From Thiohalomonas denitrificans (GTDB lineage: Bacteria > Pseudomonadota > Gammaproteobacteria > Thiohalomonadales > Thiohalomonadaceae), in assembly GCF_900102855.1 (NCBI RefSeq), contig NZ_FMWD01000001.1, forward strand, positions 262,766-326,765: DNA of 64,000 nucleotides. The letters are read 5' to 3'. The position numbers and the translations under genes were made by a program. A model generated the notes under the pieces. It had not been told where the DNA came from and did not search any database. It saw only the letters and a list, made by a program, of their open reading frames with translations. Positions 7,586 to 16,940 of the stretch are shown here, in pieces. How positions within the stretch are numbered: position 1 is the first letter of the stretch; each line of letters opens with the position of its first letter.

Positions 7586-10500
7586 ATGACCAATCCGCTC
7601 TCGGCCGGCTCACCCGGCATCAACGCCACCGTAATGGCCTCGGCCGGTACCGGTAAGACCTGGTTGCTGGTAACCCGCCTTGTGCGGCTGCTCCTGGACG
7701 GGGTGCGGCCCGACGCGATCCTCGCCATCACCTTTACCCGCAAGGCCGCTGCCGAGATGCAGACACGCCTCAACGAGCGTCTGTTCGAACTCGCCTGCGC
7801 GGAAGATCCGCGGCAGGGCAAACTGCTGCAGATGATGGGAGCGCCTTCGGATACCGAGACCCGCGGGCGTGCACGCGGGCTCTACGAAAGGATCCTGAGG
7901 GCGCGTCAACCGGTCAGGACGACGACCTTTCACGCCTTTTGTCAGGAGGTTCTGCGCCGGTTTCCGCTGGAGGCCGATGTGCCACCCGGCTTCGAACTCA
8001 TCGAGCGCACCGGAGAGTTGGAGCGTGCAGCCTGGGAACATCTGATGGCGGAAGCCACGGCGGAACCGGATGGGGCAGTGGGACAGGACCTTGAGCGGCT
8101 GCTGAACTACTGCGGCAGTCTCGACGGCCTTGGGAGCGCCCTGACCGACTTTCTCGGTCATCGCAGCGACTGGTGGGCCTATACCGAGAATCAGAATGAA
8201 CCCGTCGCGTGGGCCGTCTCGGAGGCGGCCAGACACCTGGAGAGTGATCCGGATGACCTCGATCCCCGGATTGGCTTCCTGGAGGCACACGCCGGGGAGT
8301 TACGGGAGTTTGCGGAACTTCTCCTGCGCCATCCGATTCGTGATAATCCGAACCTCGCCGAGGGGCTGGGCATGGCGCTCCACGACGAGGCCCCGCTCGA
8401 AGCCCGCTTCGAAGCCGCCGCTACGGCCTTCCTGCGAAAGGATGGCGAGCAGCGCTCACGCAAGGCCAGCCAGAGCCAGGCCAAAAAAATGACCGAAACC
8501 GGCCAGGAGCGCTTTCTGGCACTCCACGCCTCGCTTTGCGAGAAGGTGTTGAGGGTGCGGGACGCCCTCTCCCGCCGGGATACGGCGGCGGCCACCGGGG
8601 CCTGGTACCGCCTGGGTGAACGCCTTGTCGGGCACTTCCAGCGCTTCAAGGAGGAGCAGCGGCTACTCGACTTTGCCGACCTGGAGTGGCGTGCCTACCG
8701 GCTGCTAAGCGATGCGGACAATGCCCACTGGGTCCAGTTCAAACTCGACCAGCGCATTGATCACCTGTTGGTGGATGAATTTCAGGATACCAACCCCACC
8801 CAATGGCGTCTGTTGCTGCCGCTGCTCGAGGAGATGGCGGCGGGTGAGAGCGAGCGACGCCGCAGTGTGTTCCTGGTCGGCGATGTCAAACAGTCCATCT
8901 ACCGGTTCCGCCGTGCCGACCCGCGCCTGCTGCCGGCGGCACATGAATGGCTGAGCAGTGCCATGGCCGCCCACGGCCATACCCTCCACGTCTCCCGCCG
9001 TTCGGCCACGGCGATCATCGAATGCGTCAACCGGGTTTTCGGGTCGGAGGGTCCCCTGGCCGATGGCCTGGCCGAATTCACCGAGCACGATACGTTTCAC
9101 CACGATCTCTGGGGTCGCGTGGAAATGCTGCCGCTGGTAGAAGAGATCGAGGGCGGCGAACCGCCGGAAGAGAGCGACCGGATGCGGGATCCCCTGACCG
9201 AACCGAGGTGCATTGCCAACGACGGCCGCTACCGGCGAGAAGGCCAACAAATCGCCGCGCGTATCGCCGCACTGATTACCGATGGTACACCGGTCGGGAA
9301 CAGCACTGAGGCCCGCCCGATGCATTACGGGGATGTGCTCATCCTGGTCCGCAGCCGGACCCATGCCGGAGCCTACGAGGCCGCTTTGCGCGAGGCCGGC
9401 ATCCCCTACGTCGGGGCGGATCGGGGTACGTTGTTGGACGCGCTGGAGGTACGCGACCTCGTGGCCCTGCTGGAGGTACTCATCACGCCCTACAATCATC
9501 TGTCCATCGCAACCGTTTTGCGTTCACCCCTTTTCGGTTGCAGTAACACTGATCTGGTCACATTGGCCCTCGGCAAGGGTAGCTGGCTGGAGCGACTGGC
9601 GATGAGCGCCGACGAACTTCCCCCAAGCGCCCCCCTGGCACGTGCCCATCGACTGCTGACTGCCTGGCGCTGTCTGGCCGGGCGACTGCCCATTCACGAC
9701 CTCCTCGACCACATCTATAGCGAGGGGGATGTCCTTTCCCGTTACGAAGCGGCCTTCCCGGCACATCTGCAGCCACGGATACGTGCCAATCTGGGACGTT
9801 TCCTGGAACTGGCACTCGAGATCGATGCCGGTCGCTATCCGAGCCTCACCAGCTTTGTCGCCAGGCTTTCCCAACTCCGGGAATTTACCGGTGAAGCACC
9901 GGATGAGGCACCGGCTTGCGGTGGTGAACGGGTACGGGTGATGACCATTCATGCGGCCAAGGGGCTCGAGGCCCCGCTGGTTTTCCTGGCCGATACCGCC
10001 GCTGTGCGGCAAAACGATTCCCCGTTCCGGGCACTGGTGGACTGGCCCGCCGGCGCACCCCGCCCCGAACGACTGCTGCTGGTGGGCCGCAAGGCGCAGC
10101 AGGATACGATTACACGAAACCAGCTGGACGTGGACAAGGCGGCCGAGCAACGCGAACAGGCCAATCTGCTCTATGTGGCACTCACCCGCGCGCGGCAAAT
10201 GCTCTTCATCTCCGGTTGCCGGCCCCGACGTGGCGAGGAGTTGGGATGGTACGGCCTGCTCGAGACGGCTTTGGGCACTGAAGAGGCGACCATCGCTCCA
10301 CCCGTGCTCGAGAGCGGTGAACGGCCCGACCCGCCGCCAGTGCAGATACGGACCCGGGAGAACAGTCCCCTTTCAGTTCCGGCCGCTTTGGGACGCGCCA
10401 TCGATCCGCCGCCTCTGCCGCTTGAGGTGTCACCCAGTAGCCGGGTGAGGGCAGCTGCCCACGGCGGTCCGGCCGGAATCATGGAGGAGGATGCGCTGCT

Positions 10501-10978
10501 GCGCGGCGTGGTGATCCATCGTCTGCTCGAACTGCTGGTCGGGGAAGGCAATCCTCGTTGCGACGAGGCGGTGGGCCAGGAATTCGGCCTGGATGCACAG
10601 GAGCCGGAGTTCCGTTCCTGGTGGGAAGAGGCACAATCACTTCTGAAGCGGGCCGACCTGGCACCGCTGTTCCACCCCGGTCCCGAGTGCCAGGCCTTCT
10701 GCGAAGTCCCGATCGCTTATCGCCTGGATGACGGTTGCGTCGTCCACGGCATTATCGATCGCTTGATCGTGTCCACCGAACAACTGTGGATAGTGGACTA
10801 CAAGACCCACCACCGGGCCTGCGAAGACAATCTGGCCGAGCTGGCCGAGCCCTACGACGAACAGTTGCGTCTCTATGCCGAAGGCGTTGCCCGCCTCTGG
10901 CCGGGACGGCCGGTACGTGCCAGCCTGCTGTTCACGGCGGCGGGCACCCTCTATGACATGGCAGTCGGTACCGCGTAG
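7586..10978 (+). CDS. AddA-like UvrD/Rep-family helicase-exonuclease
   Basis: This 1130-residue protein is a superfamily 1A helicase with a C-terminal nuclease. Walker A is MASAGTGKTWLL (residues 17-28); motif Ia is ITFTRKAAAEM; motif II is LLVDEFQDTNP (about 394-404); motif III is VFLVGDVKQSIYRFRRADPR; motif V is MTIHAAKGLEAPLVFLAD (about residue 786). Near residues 1045-1075 HGIIDRL and IVDYKTHHR give the PD-(D/E)XK active site. This is the AddA/RecB layout, so with the preceding AddB-like protein it should unwind and resect double-strand ends for RecA. No strong ribosome site precedes ATG 7586, and an alternative ATG lies at 7575 in another frame. Confidence 0.88.
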   Translation: MTNPLSAGSPGINATVMASAGTGKTWLLVTRLVRLLLDGVRPDAILAITFTRKAAAEMQTRLNERLFELACAEDPRQGKLLQMMGAPSDTETRGRARGLYERILRARQPVRTTTFHAFCQEVLRRFPLEADVPPGFELIERTGELERAAWEHLMAEATAEPDGAVGQDLERLLNYCGSLDGLGSALTDFLGHRSDWWAYTENQNEPVAWAVSEAARHLESDPDDLDPRIGFLEAHAGELREFAELLLRHPIRDNPNLAEGLGMALHDEAPLEARFEAAATAFLRKDGEQRSRKASQSQAKKMTETGQERFLALHASLCEKVLRVRDALSRRDTAAATGAWYRLGERLVGHFQRFKEEQRLLDFADLEWRAYRLLSDADNAHWVQFKLDQRIDHLLVDEFQDTNPTQWRLLLPLLEEMAAGESERRRSVFLVGDVKQSIYRFRRADPRLLPAAHEWLSSAMAAHGHTLHVSRRSATAIIECVNRVFGSEGPLADGLAEFTEHDTFHHDLWGRVEMLPLVEEIEGGEPPEESDRMRDPLTEPRCIANDGRYRREGQQIAARIAALITDGTPVGNSTEARPMHYGDVLILVRSRTHAGAYEAALREAGIPYVGADRGTLLDALEVRDLVALLEVLITPYNHLSIATVLRSPLFGCSNTDLVTLALGKGSWLERLAMSADELPPSAPLARAHRLLTAWRCLAGRLPIHDLLDHIYSEGDVLSRYEAAFPAHLQPRIRANLGRFLELALEIDAGRYPSLTSFVARLSQLREFTGEAPDEAPACGGERVRVMTIHAAKGLEAPLVFLADTAAVRQNDSPFRALVDWPAGAPRPERLLLVGRKAQQDTITRNQLDVDKAAEQREQANLLYVALTRARQMLFISGCRPRRGEELGWYGLLETALGTEEATIAPPVLESGERPDPPPVQIRTRENSPLSVPAALGRAIDPPPLPLEVSPSSRVRAAAHGGPAGIMEEDALLRGVVIHRLLELLVGEGNPRCDEAVGQEFGLDAQEPEFRSWWEEAQSLLKRADLAPLFHPGPECQAFCEVPIAYRLDDGCVVHGIIDRLIVSTEQLWIVDYKTHHRACEDNLAELAEPYDEQLRLYAEGVARLWPGRPVRASLLFTAAGTLYDMAVGTA

Positions 10979-11017
10979 GAGAGCGCCGACAGAGGCATTC
11001 CGAAGGGCATGGAAACC

Positions 11018-11074
11018 ACGGAGGGCACAGAGGAGGCTGCAATCTTTTCTCCTTGATGCCCCTGTGGTTCGTGC
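11018..11074. repeat. ACCACGGAG-type palindromic repeat
   Basis: AACCACGGAGGGCACAGAGG is mirrored by TTGATGCCCCTGTGGTT around an 11-15 nt centre. It lies between the convergent addA-like and dsbC genes and may act as a terminator-like structure. It belongs to a family also seen near 11846, 53513, 56251, 59664 and 61168. Confidence 0.55.
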
Positions 11075-11809
11075 TCAGCGGCGGCCGGGCACTGCCGTAT
11101 TGCCCTCCAGCATCGGCAGCAGCTTTTTCGGCGGCACATAACCGCCGATCAGGCGACCGTCGTCGAGGATTAGCGCCGGCGTGCCGTTGATGCCCAATTC
11201 CCGAACCAGCTTCATGTGCTCCTCGATGCCGTGATCACAATCTGCGGCCTCCACCTTGCCGCCACTCTTGGCGCTGTCCATGGCCGCTCGCGGGTCCTCG
11301 GCACACCAGATCGAAGCCATGTTCCTGAAAGTCGAAGAGCCGATCCCGGCACGAGGAAACGCCAGATAACGGATTTCGATCCCCATTTCGTTCATCTCCT
11401 CCATACCATCGTGCAACTTGCGGCAATAGGGGCAGTCGATGTCGGTAAAAACCGTCACCACGTGCTTGGCAGTACCCTTGGCCGGATAGACGATCATGGT
11501 CTCTTCATCCAGTCGGGACACTGCCGCTTTCCGTGCCGTGGAGCGGGTCTGCTCGCTGAGATTGGTATTGGATTTCAGATCGACCAGATCTCCCCGCAGC
11601 ATGTACCGCCCGTCTTCGGAAAAGTAAAAGATGTCACTGCCATAAACCACCTGGTAGATCCCCGGCAGAGGCGTCTCCTCAATGGCGTCGGGAGCCTGTC
11701 CAGGCACCATCTGCGACAGGAAGGATTTGAGTTCGGCCGGAGCCGCTACGGTCAGGCCGGCGGAAGTCGTCAGCACAAGAGCGGCCAAAGACAATAGAAT
11801 ACGTTTCAT
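11075..11809 (-). CDS. dsbC: Thiol:disulfide interchange protein DsbC
   Basis: A 244-residue periplasmic disulfide isomerase. An N-terminal signal peptide (MKRILLSLAALVLTTSAGLTVAA) leads into the DsbC dimerisation domain with IYQVVYGSDIFYFSEDGRYM. The thioredoxin-fold domain carries the active site CPYC in VVTVFTDIDCPYCRKLH and the cis-Pro region INGTPALIL. A GAGG ribosome site lies 4 nt before ATG 11809. DsbC refolds exported proteins with wrong disulfides and is reduced by DsbD. xerD lies two genes upstream; in E. coli xerD and dsbC are adjacent. Confidence 0.95.
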   Translation of the reverse strand: MKRILLSLAALVLTTSAGLTVAAPAELKSFLSQMVPGQAPDAIEETPLPGIYQVVYGSDIFYFSEDGRYMLRGDLVDLKSNTNLSEQTRSTARKAAVSRLDEETMIVYPAKGTAKHVVTVFTDIDCPYCRKLHDGMEEMNEMGIEIRYLAFPRAGIGSSTFRNMASIWCAEDPRAAMDSAKSGGKVEAADCDHGIEEHMKLVRELGINGTPALILDDGRLIGGYVPPKKLLPMLEGNTAVPGRR

Positions 11810-11949
11810 AAAACCTCACATCGATTCGAATGATTGATTCGCTCACCACAGAGGAACACAGAGGCACCCTTGCAACGCAGCGACTCGATGGCACTTTCAG
11901 AATAAACACAGATCCACTCTCCCACGCTGGCGAGAGTGTGCTGGGCTCT

Positions 11950-12432
11950 TCAGTCCCGGAAATTGGTAAACTGAAGAGGCTGCCCCAAATCGGCCTGTCG
12001 CAGCATGGCCATTGCCGCCTGCAGGTCATCGCGCTTTTTACCCGTAATGCGGACCTGATCGCCCTGAATGGCTGCCTGGACCTTCAGTTTGGCCTCTTTG
12101 ATCCGCTTGACGATCTGCCTGGCCAGCTCCTTGTCGATGCCTTCGTTCAGTTTGACCTCCATGTACGCACGCATTCCGCGCTCTTCCACATCGCCCTCCT
12201 TCACAAAGCCGACATCGAGACCCCGCTTGCTCATTTTCTGATAGAGAATTTCGAGTATTTGCCGGATCTGGAAATCACTCTGGGCTTCCAGAGTCAATCC
12301 GCCCTCACTCTGTTCCACTCGTGAGTCGGAGCCCTTGAAATCGAAACGATTGGCCACCTCCCGGTTGACCTGATCCACTGCATTGGTCAGCTCGTGACCG
12401 TCAATCTCGGATACCACATCAAATGAAGGCAT
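11950..12432 (-). CDS. yajQ: YajQ family nucleotide/c-di-GMP-binding protein
   Basis: The 160-residue protein matches the family end to end: MPSFDVVSEIDGHELTNAVD at the start, RFDFKGSDSRVE in the first domain, and the C-terminal QVRITGKKRDDLQAAMAMLR. YajQ proteins have two ferredoxin-like folds that bind nucleic acid, and in Xanthomonas they bind cyclic di-GMP. It lies between dsbC and xerD. AGGAG is found 9 nt before the start. Confidence 0.95.
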   Translation of the reverse strand: MPSFDVVSEIDGHELTNAVDQVNREVANRFDFKGSDSRVEQSEGGLTLEAQSDFQIRQILEILYQKMSKRGLDVGFVKEGDVEERGMRAYMEVKLNEGIDKELARQIVKRIKEAKLKVQAAIQGDQVRITGKKRDDLQAAMAMLRQADLGQPLQFTNFRD

Positions 12433-12565
12433 TCACTTCATCTCCTGTCAGCAGGAACAAGAAAATAGTAACGGCAGAGGCGCAAACAGCCCAGCGCTTC
12501 AGTATATGCAAACCTTACGGGGCAACAAGCGACACCACCTTTGAATCCATACAGGCCAGTCGCAA

Positions 12566-13468
12566 CTATCCGCGAGGATGGTGTTCCGCATGCAGGGACT
12601 TCAGTCGCTCCCGTGCCACATGGGTGTAGATCTGGGTCGTTGAGAGACTACTGTGCCCGAGCAGTAACTGAACCACCCGCAGATCCGCGCCGTGATTAAT
12701 AAGATGGGTGGCAAAGGCATGGCGCAGGGTGTGGGGCGACAGGGTTTTTTCGATCCCCGCCTGCAGGGCATAGCGTTTGATGTGCTGCCAGAAGGCCTGG
12801 CGAGTCATCCCCCGGCCGCGTCGGGTCGGGAACAGAGCGGTTCCTGTCGCCTGGGCTATCAGCTGCGGCCGTCCATGACGGACAAAGCGCTCCACCCACG
12901 TCAGAGCTTCTTCGCCAAGCGGCACCAGCCGCTCCTTGCCGCCCTTGCCGAGCACCCGCACAAGACCCTGTTGCAGATTGACCTGAGCCATCTCCAGGCT
13001 CACCAGTTCGGAGACCCTCAGACCACTGGCGTAGAGGACCTCCAGCATGGCCCGGTCGCGCAGACCCAGGACACTCCCCGCATCGGGTGCCGTCAGCAGC
13101 GCCTCCACCTCCGGCTCGGTCAGAGATTTCGGCAGCCCCCTGCCGAGTTGCGGTGCATCGATTTGCGCCGAAGGGTCTACATCCAACCGTCCCTCGCGAA
13201 CCAGATAACGGAAGAACCGGCGCAGGCTGGAACGCAGCCGGGCGATACTGCTAGGTCGGGCGCCCGATTCCGTTCTCCGGTGCATGTACTCCAGCAAGTC
13301 GCCTTTACCGGCGGTCAGCAAATCGCACCCCTTTCCGTTCAACCATCGGGCGAGATGCAGCAGGTCACTGCGATAGGCGGCCAGGGTATTTTCACTCAAT
13401 CCGCGCTCCAGCCAGAGTGCATCGAGAAAATTCTCGACTTGAGCAGTGTCGCCATCAGACGCTTTCAT
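12566..13468 (-). CDS. xerD: Site-specific tyrosine recombinase XerD
   Basis: A 300-residue protein with the SAM-like N-terminal core-binding domain (FLDALWLERGLSENTLAAYRS) and a C-terminal catalytic domain. Visible catalytic residues are Arg in YASGLRVSELVSLE, HTLRHAFATHLINHG (His and Arg), LLGHSSLSTTQIYTHV (His and nucleophile Tyr). It acts with XerC at dif to resolve chromosome dimers. The length and the pairing near dsbC favour XerD over XerC. Its start overlaps the 3' end of ogt by 14 nt, which suggests translational coupling. Confidence 0.92.
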   Translation of the reverse strand: MKASDGDTAQVENFLDALWLERGLSENTLAAYRSDLLHLARWLNGKGCDLLTAGKGDLLEYMHRRTESGARPSSIARLRSSLRRFFRYLVREGRLDVDPSAQIDAPQLGRGLPKSLTEPEVEALLTAPDAGSVLGLRDRAMLEVLYASGLRVSELVSLEMAQVNLQQGLVRVLGKGGKERLVPLGEEALTWVERFVRHGRPQLIAQATGTALFPTRRGRGMTRQAFWQHIKRYALQAGIEKTLSPHTLRHAFATHLINHGADLRVVQLLLGHSSLSTTQIYTHVARERLKSLHAEHHPRG

Positions 13469-13937
13469 GCTTTAGCAACCAGGCCTTCAACTCCAGCGGG
13501 GGTCCATCAACCGCCCCCATAAACCCTCCCGGTCCAGAGACCGAAACGACCCGATGGCAAGGTACCACCAGCGCTACCGGATTGGCCCGGCAAGCACCGG
13601 CGACCGCTCGTGATGCGGTGCGTAGCTGCCCGGCCAGTTCACCGTAGCTGCGGGTCTGGCCGACCGGTATTGCCGACATCAACTCACGAACCCGAGCCTG
13701 AAACGGTGTTCGCGCAGGGGCCAGAGGGATCCGCCGCAGGGTTGTGTGTGGATCTTGGAAGTAGTCCGTCAACAGCTCGGCGATACGTTGCACTTCCGGC
13801 CTTCCGGATGCGACCAGAGGCGTTCGTGGGGGAAGGAAATCAAGTGTCGACAGCCGGCCCGCCTGCAAGCCAAACCCCACGCGCCAGCTCCCCGGCAGCG
13901 GAGTGGAGATCACCGCATCGAAGCTAATCGCCGACAT
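13455..13937 (-). CDS. ogt: Methylated-DNA-protein cysteine methyltransferase
   Basis: The 160-residue protein ends in the O6-alkylguanine transferase domain: TPFQARVRELMSAIPVGQTR, SYGELAG, and the suicide cysteine in NPVALVVPCHRVVSVSGPGGF. The N-terminal part is short and lacks the Ada regulatory domain, so Ogt is the better name. It repairs O6-methylguanine by transferring the alkyl group to its own cysteine. It overlaps the upstream gene by 14 nt and xerD by 14 nt, in a run of tightly packed minus-strand genes. Confidence 0.93.
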   Translation of the reverse strand: MSAISFDAVISTPLPGSWRVGFGLQAGRLSTLDFLPPRTPLVASGRPEVQRIAELLTDYFQDPHTTLRRIPLAPARTPFQARVRELMSAIPVGQTRSYGELAGQLRTASRAVAGACRANPVALVVPCHRVVSVSGPGGFMGAVDGPPLELKAWLLKHESV

Positions 13938-15741
13938 AGGAGGGAGCTTTGCGCAACCGCAACTGTTCCAATTCCCGAGCGAGGACGGCCCGCCGCTGCG
14001 ATGACTCGGTGACCTTCAGCAACTGACGGTAAATGACTTCGGCATCGGCGAACAGGCCGGACTCGGACAGCGCCTTGGCCGCCTCGTAGCGTGCGGTCTG
14101 GGCCCACGGGTCCATGGACTCAACACCAGGCAGGATGGCCGATTGCAGATAGAGACGGGCGGCGACGCGCAGATTTCCCTGGGCCTTGCGGGAGTCGGCC
14201 ATCCAGTAGAGCAACTCGCGCTGCAGACGAGGATGTGTGGTCTTGGTGTAAAGGGTCTGAAACAGGTCATAGGCGGCATCATGGCGACCCAGGGTCTGCA
14301 AGTCGAAGATCACTTGCACGAACCGATCCAGCAGGACGGTTTCCAGTCCGGCGGCGCGACCGGCCATTTCGGTAAGCACCGCTTCGCCGCGCTGATACTC
14401 CCCACCCAGAAGGAAAATCTTGGCGCGGCGCAACTCCCACATGGCTTTGCCCTTTTCCGTTGCCGGTGGCCTCAGCCCCTTCATCAGCTTCGCAGCCTCG
14501 GCGAGATCGGAACGGGCTACCGCACGATCGGCGAGTATTCGCCGAATGGTGGCCGGGATTTCTACAGCCGTGCCAAACCGGTCCGACTGCCGATAAAGCG
14601 CATGTAGAACCTGATCACCCGAGGGCAACGAAGTAATGTTTTCGGCCAGGCGCTCAAGTGCATGTTCCCGCACTGCGCCGCTGCGCGCCTCCAGCGACAA
14701 CAGAACGTATATCGAGCGGGCCCGAATCGGAAACTTGCGGCTATCGGTTGCCGCGAGGCGTTGCCAGGCGGCATCATCGCCCATCAACAGCTGCTCCCGA
14801 TTGCCAACTTGCCGGGCATAATCCAGATAGGCCTCCCAGAGCCGATCACTATCCACCCTGACCAGTCCCCGCAAAGCGCTGCCATCGCGCCCTTGCGCAA
14901 CGAGGGGCTCGAGCCCCTGGATCAGGGCGGCGGAATCGTTGTCGGCAGCCGCCGCTTCGATCGCGACACCACGCCAATACAACCGGGCCTCGTCCTGTTC
15001 ACCGCTATCGACTCGTCTCGCTGCCTCCGCAGCAATCTGCCCGGGTTCGGCTCCGCTGCGCAGGCGCGCCAGGGCCAGCAATGCCTGCCCCGCAGAGTCG
15101 TCGGTGCCTGTAAGTTCCGCCGCCGCATCCGCCGGCCGGCCGGCTCCAAGCAGGACTCGGGCCCGCAGGAGAGCATCTTCCGTTCCGCCGTCCCTGTATT
15201 CCTGACGGTGACGCAACATGGCAATATAGGCGTCGTCCGGCCGTCCTTCGACGATGTAGCTGCGAATGACCAGTTGGCGCCACCGTCGCAGCTCCTCGGC
15301 ACCTCCCGCCCGCTGCCAAATCCGCTCCGCCAGCTCCTGCCGCGCCGCAACGGCTTCTCCGGCGTGGAGCAATGCCTGCACCCGCTCGGTGGCGGCCCAG
15401 TTGCTGTAGGCTGGCGGCACACCATCCGGGATGACTTTCAGCTCCGCAGCCAGTTCCTCCCACGCGCCCTGCCGCCGAAGGATAGCGGCTCGTTTTCGTT
15501 GCCAGACGCTCCAGGCTTCGGGGTCGTCCGCCACGTTCGGCTGACTTCGATCAAGCACCGACAGGGCCAGCTGCGGGGCTCCCGCCCGAGCCAGTCTCGC
15601 CGCGTCGTCGAGGGCCGATGTGTCCACCGCCATTACCGTCCCTGTCAGCATCAGCAAGACGAAAAAAAAGCGGACGCCTCCCATCGGGTGACGTCCGCTT
15701 TTTTGATCGGTGCGCCGAGATACGGAGAAGCCGTCTCCCAT
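13924..15741 (-). CDS. Exported alpha-helical repeat protein (TPR-like), function unknown
   Basis: About 605 residues from ATG 15741 (GAGG 5 nt upstream), or 586 from the inner ATG at 15684. A hydrophobic signal core, RFFFVLLMLTGTVMA, follows a basic n-region, so the protein is exported. The rest is rich in Ala, Leu and Arg and consists of helix pairs such as ARLARAGAPQLALSVLDRSQ, ALLHAGEAVAARQELAE and KTTHPRLQRELLYWMADSRKAQGNLRVAARLYLQSAI, typical of tetratricopeptide scaffolds. No enzymatic motif was seen. The gene begins 28 nt after rplS, and the rplS terminator hairpin lies inside its first 27 codons. It overlaps ogt by 14 nt. Confidence 0.75.
   Translation of the reverse strand: MGDGFSVSRRTDQKSGRHPMGGVRFFFVLLMLTGTVMAVDTSALDDAARLARAGAPQLALSVLDRSQPNVADDPEAWSVWQRKRAAILRRQGAWEELAAELKVIPDGVPPAYSNWAATERVQALLHAGEAVAARQELAERIWQRAGGAEELRRWRQLVIRSYIVEGRPDDAYIAMLRHRQEYRDGGTEDALLRARVLLGAGRPADAAAELTGTDDSAGQALLALARLRSGAEPGQIAAEAARRVDSGEQDEARLYWRGVAIEAAAADNDSAALIQGLEPLVAQGRDGSALRGLVRVDSDRLWEAYLDYARQVGNREQLLMGDDAAWQRLAATDSRKFPIRARSIYVLLSLEARSGAVREHALERLAENITSLPSGDQVLHALYRQSDRFGTAVEIPATIRRILADRAVARSDLAEAAKLMKGLRPPATEKGKAMWELRRAKIFLLGGEYQRGEAVLTEMAGRAAGLETVLLDRFVQVIFDLQTLGRHDAAYDLFQTLYTKTTHPRLQRELLYWMADSRKAQGNLRVAARLYLQSAILPGVESMDPWAQTARYEAAKALSESGLFADAEVIYRQLLKVTESSQRRAVLARELEQLRLRKAPSYVGD
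15662..15704 (-). terminator. Terminator of the rpsP-rimM-trmD-rplS operon, inside the next gene
   Basis: A 13 bp stem (AAAAAAGCGGACG at 15664-15676 against CGTCCGCTTTTTT at 15692-15704) ends in an eight-T run on the minus strand, and the A-run makes it work in both directions. The codons of the T-tract encode RFFF of the next protein's signal peptide, and ATG 15684 is in the loop. Confidence 0.85.
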
Positions 15742-15769
15742 CATATCCTCGACCAATCCGACCGGTCGT

Positions 15770-16114
15770 TTACAACTTTTCCTTGATCCGTGCTGCCTTG
15801 CCGGTCCGGCCGCGCAGGTAGTACAGCTTGGCCTGACGTACGACGCCGCGGCGCTTGACCGTAATCTCCTGAAGCTGCGGACTGTACGTCTGAAACGCAC
15901 GCTCCACACCCTCACCGCTAGACATCTTGCGCAGCGTAAAAGCCGAATTGAGTCCGCGGTTGCGCTTGGCGATGCAGACACCTTCAAAAGCCTGCAGGCG
16001 TTCGCGCTCGCCTTCCCTTACCCGTACCTGAACCACAACCGTATCGCCCGGGCCGAACTCGGGCACCTCGCGGTTCATCTGCTCCGCTTCGAGTTGTTCG
16101 ATGATCTTGCTCAT
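15770..16114 (-). CDS. rplS: 50S ribosomal protein L19
   Basis: The 114-residue protein starts [13 protein letters not shown] and ends [13 protein letters not shown], with the diagnostic [21 protein letters not shown] and [14 protein letters not shown] segments. L19 sits at the 30S-50S interface. It is the last ribosomal gene of the rpsP-rimM-trmD-rplS operon and is followed by a strong hairpin. Longer in-frame upstream codons run back into trmD in another frame and were not used. Confidence 0.97.
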   Translation of the reverse strand: MSKIIEQLEAEQMNREVPEFGPGDTVVVQVRVREGERERLQAFEGVCIAKRNRGLNSAFTLRKMSSGEGVERAFQTYSPQLQEITVKRRGVVRQAKLYYLRGRTGKAARIKEKL

Positions 16115-16151
16115 TTGCTCGCTCCCGGAATGAGTCCGTAAACTGTTAATT

Positions 16152-16892
16152 TCAATGCTTTCGTGCCTCCCGGCGATACTCCGCCAGGAGCGCGCGCTGT
16201 TCTTCGTCCAGCTCCACCTGTTCCAGCAGGTCCGGCCGCCGTTCCCAGGTCCGTCCCAGTGCCTGCTTGAGGCGCCAGCGCTCAATAGCGGCATGGTCGC
16301 CGGAACGCAGTACCTCCGGTACTTCCCGACCGGTGATCTTCTCCGGTCGGGTGTAGTGCGGACAATCCAGCAGTCCGTCACTGAACGAATCCTGTTCTGC
16401 CGAATCGCTGTGACCGAGGACACCCGGAATCAGACGCGTCACCGCGTCGATCACCACCATGGCGCCAAGCTCGCCCCCTGAGAGGACGTAGTCACCGATC
16501 GACAGCTCTTCGTCCACTTCGGCCTCGATAAAGCGCTCATCAATGCCTTCGTAGCGCCCGGCAACCAGAATCAGGTGCTCTTCCTGCACCAACTCCCGCA
16601 CATGCGACTGCGTCAATGGCCGGCCCTGCGGCGACAGACAGATAACCCGCCCACTGCCACTGGTGCGACGGATATCCTGCAGACACTCGTGCAGCGGCGG
16701 ATAAATCATCACCATCCCCGGGCCGCCGCCATAAGGGCGATCGTCCACCGTACGGTGCCGGTCGTCAGTATAGTTGCGCGGATTCCAGAGCCCCAACTGC
16801 AACAGGTCACGTTCGACCGCGCGCCCGGTAACACCGAAGCCACTGACCGCGCCGAACATCTCCGGAAACAGCGTCATGACGTCGATCCGCAT
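16152..16892 (-). CDS. trmD: tRNA (guanine-N1)-methyltransferase TrmD
   Basis: The 246-residue SPOUT enzyme methylates G37 of tRNAs reading CUN, CCN and CGG. It opens [13 protein letters not shown] and contains [24 protein letters not shown] and the knot segment [15 protein letters not shown] with CPHYTRPE. The start at 16892 aligns with the family; an in-frame ATG at 16910 would add six residues. The tRNA-Leu(CAG) gene in this window encodes a CUN-reading substrate candidate. It lies between rimM and rplS in the classical order. Confidence 0.97.
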   Translation of the reverse strand: MRIDVMTLFPEMFGAVSGFGVTGRAVERDLLQLGLWNPRNYTDDRHRTVDDRPYGGGPGMVMIYPPLHECLQDIRRTSGSGRVICLSPQGRPLTQSHVRELVQEEHLILVAGRYEGIDERFIEAEVDEELSIGDYVLSGGELGAMVVIDAVTRLIPGVLGHSDSAEQDSFSDGLLDCPHYTRPEKITGREVPEVLRSGDHAAIERWRLKQALGRTWERRPDLLEQVELDEEQRALLAEYRREARKH

Positions 16893-16940
16893 GTTAGTGC
16901 ACTGTTGCATGCTTGGCGATGGTTTCAGAGCGACAGTACA

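Noticed and set aside
14662-15786. Open frame of 374 codons opposite the helical-repeat protein gene
   Set aside because: Antisense shadow of a GC-rich gene; composition is unlike a real protein and no ribosome site is present.
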